DNA from: Helicobacter turcicus
GTDB lineage: Bacteria > Campylobacterota > Campylobacteria > Campylobacterales > Helicobacteraceae
Assembly: GCF_019711685.1 (NCBI RefSeq)
Contig: NZ_JAIGYQ010000001.1
Location: forward strand, 124,001-188,000
DNA: 64,000 nt
Reading direction: 5' to 3'
Position 1 is the first letter of the stretch, and each line of letters begins with the position of its first letter. Shown in pieces: positions 57,410 to 64,000 of this stretch. A model generated the notes under the pieces. The model ran no database searches. It saw only the letters and a list, made by a program, of their open reading frames with translations, and was not told where the DNA came from. Both the position numbers and the translations under genes were made by a program.

Positions 57410-57891
57410 AAATTTCCAAAATAGCGCACAGCACTGATTTTCCTATCTACATTACTTAACAAGTTCATATTTTCCTTGCTTAGATTTGTATTTTGCAAAA
57501 TGTTTTGTGTCTGTGTGGAATCCAAACTTGGATTAAATTTATAAAGCACATCAAAACCTATCTTTTCTTCTTTGCTTAAGATTCCACTTTGTGCCATCGC
57601 ATCACCTAATTCGCTAAGGTTTCCATTAATCCTAAAATCTTTGGCAAAATCACGCATTTTTGTAAAATCATGGCTAAGTGTTAAGACATCCTCTATCTCA
57701 TTTGTAATCCCAGTAGAATTTGCCACATCAAATAACGCGTTAATACCTTCTGTTTTTTGCGTTTCTTTTGTGAAGAAAATAGAATTAGAATCACTTTGAT
57801 TTGTGTAGCCGGTTAAATCACTAGATTTACTTTGATTATAAGCTTGACTTAGTAGCCCCCAAATTTGGTTATTTTTGTCGCTAACTTGCAT
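57406..57891 (-). CDS. Hypothetical protein, 161 residues
   Basis: A 161-residue soluble protein, rich in Asn, Ser and Thr, with no signal peptide or membrane segment. Blocks such as DVLTLSHDFTKMRDFAKDF, MAQSGILSKEEKIGFDVL and NRNT-like Gln/Asn runs suggest a helical protein. I do not recognise it. It is convergent with uvrC, stops overlapping, and stands in front of cutA on the same strand but 47 bases apart. It may be a genus-specific protein; no function is offered. Confidence 0.55.
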   Translation of the reverse strand: MQVSDKNNQIWGLLSQAYNQSKSSDLTGYTNQSDSNSIFFTKETQKTEGINALFDVANSTGITNEIEDVLTLSHDFTKMRDFAKDFRINGNLSELGDAMAQSGILSKEEKIGFDVLYKFNPSLDSTQTQNILQNTNLSKENMNLLSNVDRKISAVRYFGNF

Positions 57892-57938
57892 AACTTTTTC
57901 CTCTATTTAAAGTGTTATACTCAAAATAAAAGCAAAAA

Positions 57939-58298
57939 TTATTCCAAAACTAAAGCAACTCTCTGCTCCATTGTTTCTTTAAATGCATTTTTGCACCATT
58001 TCTTGTAAGGTTTAGAGACTTTATAAAGTTTGATTCCAACAATTTCTGGGAGTGTATAGCTATGATGCTTTAAGATAAGCTTTTTTAATTTTTTGAAATC
58101 TTTTTTAAAGACCTTAAAATTGAGTAAAATCTCCTCTTCACTTATGACTTTCTTGGGTTTGGAATCCTCTGCCCACATATAATGACTTTGGATTTGTTTT
58201 TGTTGAATACAAGGGCTTAAACCCTGCTCCAATGCAGTCTGAATGAGTAGTTTAGCATTAGATTTTGTTGTGGTTGTTTGAAGTAACATTAATCGCAT
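57939..58298 (-). CDS. cutA: CutA1-like divalent-cation tolerance protein
   Basis: A 119-residue CutA1-like protein forming the usual trimer fold. It starts MLLQTTTTKSNAKLL, has ACIQ-like SPCIQQ, YMWAEDSK, the FKV strand, and HHSYTLPEIVGIKL followed by YKKWCKN at the C-terminus, all matching CutA. The family binds Cu(II) in vitro; its physiological role is unclear. A Lys-rich stretch FKKDFKKLKKLILK replaces the more acidic sequence of many members. It lies 7 bases before the neighbouring membrane-protein gene's stop on the same strand. Confidence 0.82.
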   Translation of the reverse strand: MRLMLLQTTTTKSNAKLLIQTALEQGLSPCIQQKQIQSHYMWAEDSKPKKVISEEEILLNFKVFKKDFKKLKKLILKHHSYTLPEIVGIKLYKVSKPYKKWCKNAFKETMEQRVALVLE

Positions 58299-58305
58299 TC
58301 AAGCT

Positions 58306-58581
58306 CTACTTTTCTCCACCCATTCTTTTTTTCTTTTCTTCTAGTGCCTTCTTTTTTTCCTCTTGACGCATTTTTTCTAAGTTTCTTTGACGCTCTTTAG
58401 AACGTCTGTATTTTTCAATAAACTCTTCACGTTCTATTTGGTTTTGATAAGAAATTGGACGGATAAAAAAAATTCCAAGCATTAAAACAAAAAAGAAAAT
58501 CGCGGTCTCTTGATTTGAAGTTAGGTGATACCAAGCCATCGCGATTCCAAGAGAGATGATGACTTTTAAAACAGAAACCAT
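58306..58581 (-). CDS. Small membrane protein with charged C-terminal coiled coil
   Basis: A 91-residue protein: two hydrophobic helices (about 3-20 and 26-43), then about 45 residues almost entirely Lys, Arg and Glu (EREEFIEKYRRSKERQRN and on), a likely cytoplasmic coiled coil. Family unknown to me. Its start overlaps the stop of the HdrB-like gene by one base, so it belongs to that operon and is translated with it. Confidence 0.6.
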   Translation of the reverse strand: MVSVLKVIISLGIAMAWYHLTSNQETAIFFFVLMLGIFFIRPISYQNQIEREEFIEKYRRSKERQRNLEKMRQEEKKKALEEKKKRMGGEK

Positions 58582-59399
58582 TACAGCATTTGGGGTTTGA
58601 TTTTATGCGCACTAAAACCTAAAGATTCCGCACTTGCGTCTATAAAAAGTGCCAAAATCACTTGTGGCGCAAATAGCAATGGAATCTCAGCTGTGTCGCG
58701 ACCAGAAATATCTTGCAACTTTTTAATATGTCTATCCATTAACTCAAAGTTTCCAACATTTGGACTTACAATAAAATCCACACCACAATCTACCATTTCA
58801 TAATAATCCATTGCGCCCATTTTATAAGCCAATTCGGGATTATTTTGCAATAAATACGCATAGCTATCTTTAAAAAATGGCAAAATTTTAAGCCCTGTAA
58901 TACTCTCAATGCGTGATAAAATTTGCGATTCCTTAATGTGCTCTTCAAGTTCTCTATCAAAAATAAATGCGCATTTAAAACCCTCCCAGCGTCTATGCTT
59001 AATCTCTGCAACTTTGATAGCATCAAAGACCACCTCTAAAGCAAAAGCAAAACTATTTTCAAGATTTAAAATATCAATACCACAACCACAAGTCTTAGCC
59101 AACTCTTCTCTAAACTCTGCATCTTCATAAAGTTTTTTAAGAAGCTTTGTGATGACTAACAAACTTTGAGAATCACACACCAAAACCTTTTGCCCATCTT
59201 CATGCGCTCTATTTAATAATGCAATTAAAGGCTTAAAATAAGTCATAGGCGCAATAAAAGGTAAAAACTTATCATCAAGTGCAATAGATTCTGTATGCAC
59301 AACAGAAATATGAAGCTTATCTAATAGCTTTTTAACGTTATGTATTAAAAATTCGGAAGATTTATAAAAGTTATTGTGCAAGAGGATACAAGATTCCAT
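58581..59399 (-). CDS. HdrB/SdhE-like protein lacking the canonical CCG cysteines
   Basis: A 272-residue protein. The C-terminal half (YEMVDCGVDFIVSPNVGNFELMDRH then EIPLLFAPQVILALF) follows the CCG-domain pattern of heterodisulfide-reductase B and SdhE-type subunits, but where those have CPxC this protein has SPNV. Cysteines present are few (C4, the LVCDSQ Cys, TCGCG, KCAF, DCG) and not in the CX31-39CCX35-36CxxC order. It lies 8 bases downstream of an SdhB-like protein gene. Together they look like cysteine-depleted relatives of a succinate dehydrogenase pair. A Fe-S role is doubtful. Confidence 0.6.
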   Translation of the reverse strand: MESCILLHNNFYKSSEFLIHNVKKLLDKLHISVVHTESIALDDKFLPFIAPMTYFKPLIALLNRAHEDGQKVLVCDSQSLLVITKLLKKLYEDAEFREELAKTCGCGIDILNLENSFAFALEVVFDAIKVAEIKHRRWEGFKCAFIFDRELEEHIKESQILSRIESITGLKILPFFKDSYAYLLQNNPELAYKMGAMDYYEMVDCGVDFIVSPNVGNFELMDRHIKKLQDISGRDTAEIPLLFAPQVILALFIDASAESLGFSAHKIKPQML

Positions 59400-59407
59400 T
59401 ATTTCTC

Positions 59408-60154
59408 CTATAAGCTTTTTAAGATTCTAGCTTTAAACTTCTGAATCTTAGGGTTTTCACAATGATTAAAAATCAATGTCTTTAGCTCATCAATGCAAAT
59501 ATCAAACTTGTCATCTTGTGGGAAAAGATAAGTTTTTAATGCTTGTGCATTTAAAATTCCATTTTCCCCATCACTCACTGCTTCTAAGATATTATCAGTC
59601 TTGTGTTTTGCATATAAAGCTGCAGCAAGTAAAAAATACGCCTCACTTAGATAATTAGGATTCTCAACGCTAAGAGGTGTTGCATAAGCAAATGGCAAAA
59701 AAGAGAGTAAAAAAGCATTACTTAAAGCTCTAGATTCCAAATTTTCAATAGAAATTTCTTTGAAATCTGCATTTTTAAAGGTGCTTAACACTTCATCACG
59801 TGCGAGCTCGTCTAACCCTAGTTGCTTTAGCGGTTCAAGCTTGTTTAAAAAAGGTTCAATATTAATAATTAAATCTTTAAGAGCTAAATGCGTATTAAGA
59901 GGTTCTATTCTCCATTCACTACCAAATCTCTTTAAAAGTCTAGAAATAGGAAGTTCAAAGTCAAAAACAACAACACCATTAATCTTAAAGCCATACGCAT
60001 TATATCCATAATCATACACAAAATTTTGAATCATTTTTAGCAAATCTAGCAGTGATTTCTCATGGGCAACTTTAAGCGTGAGTTTCGCAAAATAAGGCAA
60101 ATAATCTGTTTTTACATCAAAGCGAAACAGCTCTAAATTAATTTTTTTCTCCAT
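59408..60154 (-). CDS. SdhB/FrdB-like protein without Fe-S cysteines (DUF5644-like)
   Basis: A 248-residue protein. The N-terminal 110 residues read like SdhB: LELFRFDVKTDYLPYFAKLTL, then a helix LLDLLKMIQNF, then YGFKINGVVVF where SdhB has the CGSCG...MINGxPxLAC cluster loop, then WRIEPLNTHLALKDLIINIEPF, matching IEPL...DLVVDMEPF. None of the cluster cysteines remains. It is followed after 8 bases by the HdrB-like gene. The pair appears conserved in Helicobacter, to my recollection (DUF5644 and HdrB C-terminal proteins). The function is unknown. Confidence 0.62.
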   Translation of the reverse strand: MEKKINLELFRFDVKTDYLPYFAKLTLKVAHEKSLLDLLKMIQNFVYDYGYNAYGFKINGVVVFDFELPISRLLKRFGSEWRIEPLNTHLALKDLIINIEPFLNKLEPLKQLGLDELARDEVLSTFKNADFKEISIENLESRALSNAFLLSFLPFAYATPLSVENPNYLSEAYFLLAAALYAKHKTDNILEAVSDGENGILNAQALKTYLFPQDDKFDICIDELKTLIFNHCENPKIQKFKARILKSL

Positions 60155-60196
60155 CTTCTCTCCATTAAAGCACTAAAATCTACGCAGTATAGCAAA

Positions 60197-60670
60197 TTAT
60201 TTTTTAAACCTTTTGTTTTTTGGGTTAGCTAAAAGAGCTTGCATTGAGCTATTTATTCCCTCTTCTTCTTCTGTTTGACTTGATTTAATCTTAGCAAATG
60301 TTGCAAACAGATTGACATAAATACAAAAATCCGACTGCAAACCATCGTGATTAGGAAGTAAAATTTGCACAATACTATCAAGAGGGGCTGTTACAAAACT
60401 ACCCAAATTTTCTTCCCCAAATCCAGCTTCAAAATAAAGATTCTGCTCATCAAGCTCTAAACTCTCAAAAGTGTAACCTGCTAAAATAAACAAAGTAAGC
60501 TCACTAAAAGCACTGCGAATCTCTTGTGGCAAACTTGGCTCAAATTTCACACACTCTACATTGCAAAGAATTGAAAAGTTGATTTTTCTACGGATTAAAT
60601 GCTCTAGAATTTCATAACAATGCCTCCCTTGCATTGCTTGAAATTTCTTATCTTTTAACAAAACTTCCAT
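60197..60670 (-). CDS. Hypothetical protein resembling SspB-type adaptors
   Basis: A 157-residue protein. Residues 20-110 (ILEHLIRRKINFSILCNVECVKFEPSLPQEI, LFILAGYTFESLELDEQNLYFEAGFG, TAPLDSIVQIL) have the strand-helix layout of the ClpX adaptor SspB, which has a helix, LVV-strand, VPxE and a final P..AI.AI segment; identity is low. The C-terminus (ANPKNKRFKK) is basic, where SspB has a conserved ClpX-binding tail. If real it would be a protein-quality-control adaptor. The assignment is tentative. It lies 20 bases downstream of pepF in the same direction. Confidence 0.55.
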   Translation of the reverse strand: MEVLLKDKKFQAMQGRHCYEILEHLIRRKINFSILCNVECVKFEPSLPQEIRSAFSELTLFILAGYTFESLELDEQNLYFEAGFGEENLGSFVTAPLDSIVQILLPNHDGLQSDFCIYVNLFATFAKIKSSQTEEEEGINSSMQALLANPKNKRFKK

Positions 60671-60690
60671 ACATTTTATCCTTTTATTCT

Positions 60691-62433
60691 TTATAAAATC
60701 CCTTTTAAGCCATTCAAAAGGTTTCTAACCTCTTGCATTCCAATCCCCCAAAAATCACTATTTTCAATATCAAACCCAAAAATCTCAACAAGCTCTTTTG
60801 GAGATTTACTCCCGCCAAGACTTAAAAATTCTTCGTATTTTGCCACAAAATCTGCCTTATTGCGACGATATACACCAAAAAGTGCAAAAACTAAAAGTTG
60901 TCCATAGCTATATGCGTAGCAATAAAATGGCGTATGAATGAAGTGCGGGATATACGACCACCATAATTTATAATTCTCCGTCAAAACTACGCTTTTACCA
61001 AACATTTTTTGATTTTCTTGCTGCCATAGCATATTAAGTGTTTCTGTATTTAATTCACCCTCTTTTTTATGCACTAAACGTTCAAAATTTGTGAAAACAT
61101 TTTGACGAAAAAGTGTTGCAAACACATCTTCTAGTTTGCCTGCATAAAGAGCAATTTTCTCTTGTGTCCCCAAACTTTGCTGCATTTTTTCAAAAAGCAA
61201 CATTTCTGCAAATACAGACGCTGTTTCTGCTGTTGTTAAAGGAGTATCGGCATTGAGATAGCCCACACAATAAGATAAGTATTGATGAATTGTGTGTCCT
61301 AACTCATGCGCCATTGTGAAAGCATCACGCCTACGGTTTGTGTGATTTAGCATTAAATACGGATGCGCACTAGGCACAGCACTATGACTAAATGCTCCAC
61401 CTCTCTTATTTTCTCTAGGATGTGCATCAACCCATCCCTCATCAAACGCACGTTTAGCAATAGCGTGAAATTTTGGTGAAAAGTCTGCAAAGGTTTCTAA
61501 CACGATCTTTTTAGATTCCTTATAGCTAAAACTCTCTTCACTTTCACTATAAATGGGTGCATAGCGGTCATAATCATACAAGCAATCATAGCCCAAGAGC
61601 TTCGCTTTTAACGTGTAATACTCCTCTACAATTCCAACATTCTTATTAATTGTCTCCACCATTACATCCACACTTTTTTGCGTAGTTTGGTTGGAAATAT
61701 GCCTTGATTCCTCCAAACTTTCATAACCACGCAACTCTGCAGTAATTTTTAAATCCTTGCGCACCACATTATAAATATAAGTTAGAAGTGGGAGATTTTG
61801 TTGCAATGTCTTGCTTAGTGATTTTTGTGCCATTTTACGCACTTCTCTGTCTTTGTCGTATAGCAAACTTAAGACCTCTTCCTCGCCGACTTCTTTAGAT
61901 ACACCCTTAAGTGTGATTATAAAACGTAAATGGCTTAAATGCTCATCAAATAGACGTTTAAAACTCTCTACACCCACAGGCTGTGTTTTCAGTAAAACCT
62001 TTTCTTCTTTTAGGCTTAATTGATATTTTGCTTGTTTTGCTAATAATTCCAAGTAATACGTATAACCCTTTGCACTCTCCATAAACTCCTGCTTTTTAGT
62101 GTTTTCAAGCGCATTAAATTCTAGCTCAAAAAATAATAAAAACTCTTGTGCTTTATTGACCTCCATTTCACATTCTGCATAAAATGCCCCCTCTTGCGTG
62201 TTAGACGCAAAACACAAAAAAGCATAAGTCATAATGCTCGAAAGCTCTTCACAGAGTTTTTCATATTCTTTTAGACATTGATAAAAAGATTCTCCATTTA
62301 ACGTATTAAGATTATTTTTATATTGCTTTTGAAAAGCTTGTGTCTTGTAAATTGCATTTTGCATTGCCTCTTTAAGAGTTTCTTTGTTATCAAAAAGCGG
62401 TTTTAGATTCCATATATCTTGTGTGCTTGCCAT
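60691..62433 (-). CDS. pepF: Oligoendopeptidase F-type M3 peptidase
   Basis: A 580-residue zinc metallopeptidase of family M3. The HELGH motif lies in FTMAHELGHTIHQYLS near 350, with the downstream Glu in TAETASVFAEMLL as third ligand. N-terminal helices around 20-200 form the usual lid. It degrades oligopeptides in the cytoplasm. The length fits PepF (about 560-600). It starts at the ATG at 62433 with an AAGGAA site. Confidence 0.92.
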   Translation of the reverse strand: MASTQDIWNLKPLFDNKETLKEAMQNAIYKTQAFQKQYKNNLNTLNGESFYQCLKEYEKLCEELSSIMTYAFLCFASNTQEGAFYAECEMEVNKAQEFLLFFELEFNALENTKKQEFMESAKGYTYYLELLAKQAKYQLSLKEEKVLLKTQPVGVESFKRLFDEHLSHLRFIITLKGVSKEVGEEEVLSLLYDKDREVRKMAQKSLSKTLQQNLPLLTYIYNVVRKDLKITAELRGYESLEESRHISNQTTQKSVDVMVETINKNVGIVEEYYTLKAKLLGYDCLYDYDRYAPIYSESEESFSYKESKKIVLETFADFSPKFHAIAKRAFDEGWVDAHPRENKRGGAFSHSAVPSAHPYLMLNHTNRRRDAFTMAHELGHTIHQYLSYCVGYLNADTPLTTAETASVFAEMLLFEKMQQSLGTQEKIALYAGKLEDVFATLFRQNVFTNFERLVHKKEGELNTETLNMLWQQENQKMFGKSVVLTENYKLWWSYIPHFIHTPFYCYAYSYGQLLVFALFGVYRRNKADFVAKYEEFLSLGGSKSPKELVEIFGFDIENSDFWGIGMQEVRNLLNGLKGIL

Positions 62434-62652
62434 AAAATTCCTTTAAATTTTTAAGAAATTCTACACCAACTGCACTTAATTTTGCGAGATTACATTTTTT
62501 ATTTCTTTTAAAATCCAAAAAGGATTCCACAAATTGTGTGTATTTTTAGCTTAAATATTCCCTAATTACCTTCTATTAAAACTAAAAAACAAAGTAGATT
62601 TCACTTGTATAAAGAAGTGTGGAGATTGCAGATTATTATTAAAAATTTTCTA

Positions 62653-62670
62653 AACTCCCCTTTGGGAGTT
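62653..62670 (-). terminator. Terminator of groEL
   Basis: Stem AACTCCC with GGGAGTT and a 4-base loop, 29 bases past the groEL stop on the minus strand. It is followed there by TAGAAAATTTTT, a modest U-rich stretch. Confidence 0.65.
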
Positions 62671-62677
62671 CTTTAAG

Positions 62678-62694
62678 AAAAAAAAAGGGGGGGG
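62678..62694. repeat. A9-G8 homopolymer block just downstream of groEL
   Basis: On the groEL (minus) strand the stop codon is followed four bases later by C8 and then T9. Such tracts are prone to length change in this group, but none of the groEL coding sequence depends on it. Confidence 0.9.
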
Positions 62695-62698
62695 TGGA

Positions 62699-64000
62699 TT
62701 ACATCATTCCACCCATACCTCCCATTCCGCCCATACCGCTCATATCTGGCATTGCTGGTTTATCTTCTTTGATTTCATGCACCGTTGCTTCTGTTGTTAA
62801 AAGTAAGCTTGAAACAGACACAGCATTTTGTAATGCAATTCTTGCAACTTTTAGCGGGTCAATAATTCCTGCTTCAAACATATCCACATAATTTCCACTT
62901 GCTGCATCAAATCCATGATTAATATTGGAATCTTTTTCTACATTATTCACTACAACACCATCATCAAACCCTGCATTTGTTGCAATTTGCTTAAGAGGAG
63001 CAGAGATTGCGCGTTTAATGATTTCATAACCGATTTTTTCATCGCCTTCAAGGCTTAGATTTACCTTATCAGCCGCACGCACTAATGCTGCACCACCACC
63101 GATAATAATTCCTTCTTCAACAGCCGCTTTTGTCGCACTTAGCGCATCATCTACTCTATCTTTTTTCTCTTTCATCTCTACTTCACTTGCTGCACCAACT
63201 TTAATAACAGCTACACCACCACTAAGTTTTGCTAGTCTCTCTTGGAGTTTCTCTCTGTCATAATCACTTGTTGTTGCTTCAATTTGAGTTTTGATTTGTC
63301 CTACTCTTGCATTCACTGCGTCTTTGCTGCCTGCGCCATCTACGATTGTTGTATTATCTTTGTCAATCACTACTCTAGCGGCTTGTCCTAAGTGGCTAAT
63401 TCCTGCAGATTCTAGCGTTAAGCCAAGCTCTTCGCTAATCACTTCTCCACCTGTTAGTGTTGCAATATCTTTTAACATTTCCTTTCTTCTATCACCAAAG
63501 CCCGGAGCTTTTACTGCTGCAATATTTAACACACCACGCAATTTATTTACAACCAAAGTTGTTAAAGCTTCTCCTTCAATATCTTCAGCAATGATTAATA
63601 AAGGCTTACCACTTTTCATTGTTGCTTCAAGAAGTGGTAAAATATCTTTCATTGCAGTGATTTTTTTATCTGTTAATAAGATATAAGGATTTTCTAATTC
63701 CGCTTCCATTTTATCACTATTTGTTACAAAATATGGACTTAGATAACCTCTATCAAATTGCATTCCCTCAACAACACTTAATTCGTCATTGATTCCCTTT
63801 GCTTCTTCTACCGTAATAACTCCATCTTTACCAACTTTTTCCATAGCTTCTGCAATTAATTCACCCACTTTAGAATCGGAATTTGCAGAGATTGTTGCAA
63901 CTTGTGCAATTTCTTTTTTACCAGCAACAGGTTTTGAAATCTTCTTAAGCTCCTCTGTGATTGCCTCTGCTGCTTTATCCATACCACGTTTAACTTGCAC
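62699..64000 (-). CDS. groEL: Chaperonin GroEL (C-terminal 433 residues; 5' end outside window)
   Basis: The C-terminal about four fifths of the 60-kDa chaperonin. Apical and equatorial segments are recognisable: [58 protein letters not shown]. The tail has GGM repeats ([13 protein letters not shown]). The visible frame is open to the window edge. In Helicobacter groESL is a target of HspR/HrcA. A terminator hairpin lies 29 bases downstream. Confidence 0.96.
   Translation of the reverse strand: MQVKRGMDKAAEAITEELKKISKPVAGKKEIAQVATISANSDSKVGELIAEAMEKVGKDGVITVEEAKGINDELSVVEGMQFDRGYLSPYFVTNSDKMEAELENPYILLTDKKITAMKDILPLLEATMKSGKPLLIIAEDIEGEALTTLVVNKLRGVLNIAAVKAPGFGDRRKEMLKDIATLTGGEVISEELGLTLESAGISHLGQAARVVIDKDNTTIVDGAGSKDAVNARVGQIKTQIEATTSDYDREKLQERLAKLSGGVAVIKVGAASEVEMKEKKDRVDDALSATKAAVEEGIIIGGGAALVRAADKVNLSLEGDEKIGYEIIKRAISAPLKQIATNAGFDDGVVVNNVEKDSNINHGFDAASGNYVDMFEAGIIDPLKVARIALQNAVSVSSLLLTTEATVHEIKEDKPAMPDMSGMGGMGGMGGMM

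Overview
The window looks like chromosome from a Campylobacterota species, most likely a non-gastric (enterohepatic-type) Helicobacter. The DNA is AT-rich, and the marker genes are typical of the group: cbpA-hspR, xerH beside a difH-like site, the futalosine-pathway gene mqnE, the split energy-taxis pair cetB/cetA, a DUF721 gene next to uvrC, and groEL ending in a GGM tail. Sulfate transport and reduction genes (sbp-cysTWA, cysH, cysN, cysD) argue against H. pylori and fit an enterohepatic relative. This is inferred from remembered family features; no database search was possible.

Layout. 1-17 kb is housekeeping: the fliP end, trmA, nhaA, an AddA-type helicase-nuclease, cbpA-hspR, a response regulator, a DUF2325 gene divergent from fur, a purine phosphoribosyltransferase, mqnE, cetBA, the dif site with xerH, and feoAB. 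17.6-18.2 kb holds a decayed DNA methyltransferase. 18.7-25.8 kb is a sulfate assimilation locus, preceded by a 17-codon ORF carrying three Cys codons and by two mutually exclusive hairpins, which looks like a cysteine-sensing leader. 26.1-30.8 kb contains the wreck of a type I restriction operon (hsdM and hsdS relics), with a 3.8-kb phage/ICE-type polyvalent protein gene wedged between them. 31-43.5 kb is a defence archipelago: a DUF262/DUF1524 protein, four type II restriction-modification modules and a TIR-like effector, all on the same strand as guaA.

The most striking structure is at guaA. Four copies of the guaA 3' end, one nearly perfect and three diverged, separate the restriction-modification modules downstream of the native guaA stop. 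One methyltransferase reads straight into such a copy, so it ends with the GMP-synthase C-terminus. This resembles repeated insertion with long target duplication, or serial capture at the guaA 3' end. The native guaA is itself unusual: one uninterrupted frame of about 1155 codons, where about 510 is normal. It carries two GNAT acetyltransferase-like domains and a complete DNA-3-methyladenine glycosylase I (Tag) domain embedded in a GMP synthase that keeps its catalytic residues.

47-64 kb returns to housekeeping: an ArsB-type transporter, menG/ubiE-argH-hemJ, a Paq-like amino-acid ABC transporter without a binding protein, nadB, a DUF721 (DciA-like) gene, uvrC, cutA, a cysteine-depleted pair resembling SdhB and HdrB proteins, an SspB-like protein, pepF and the 3' part of groEL. 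I saw no tRNA, rRNA or CRISPR array.
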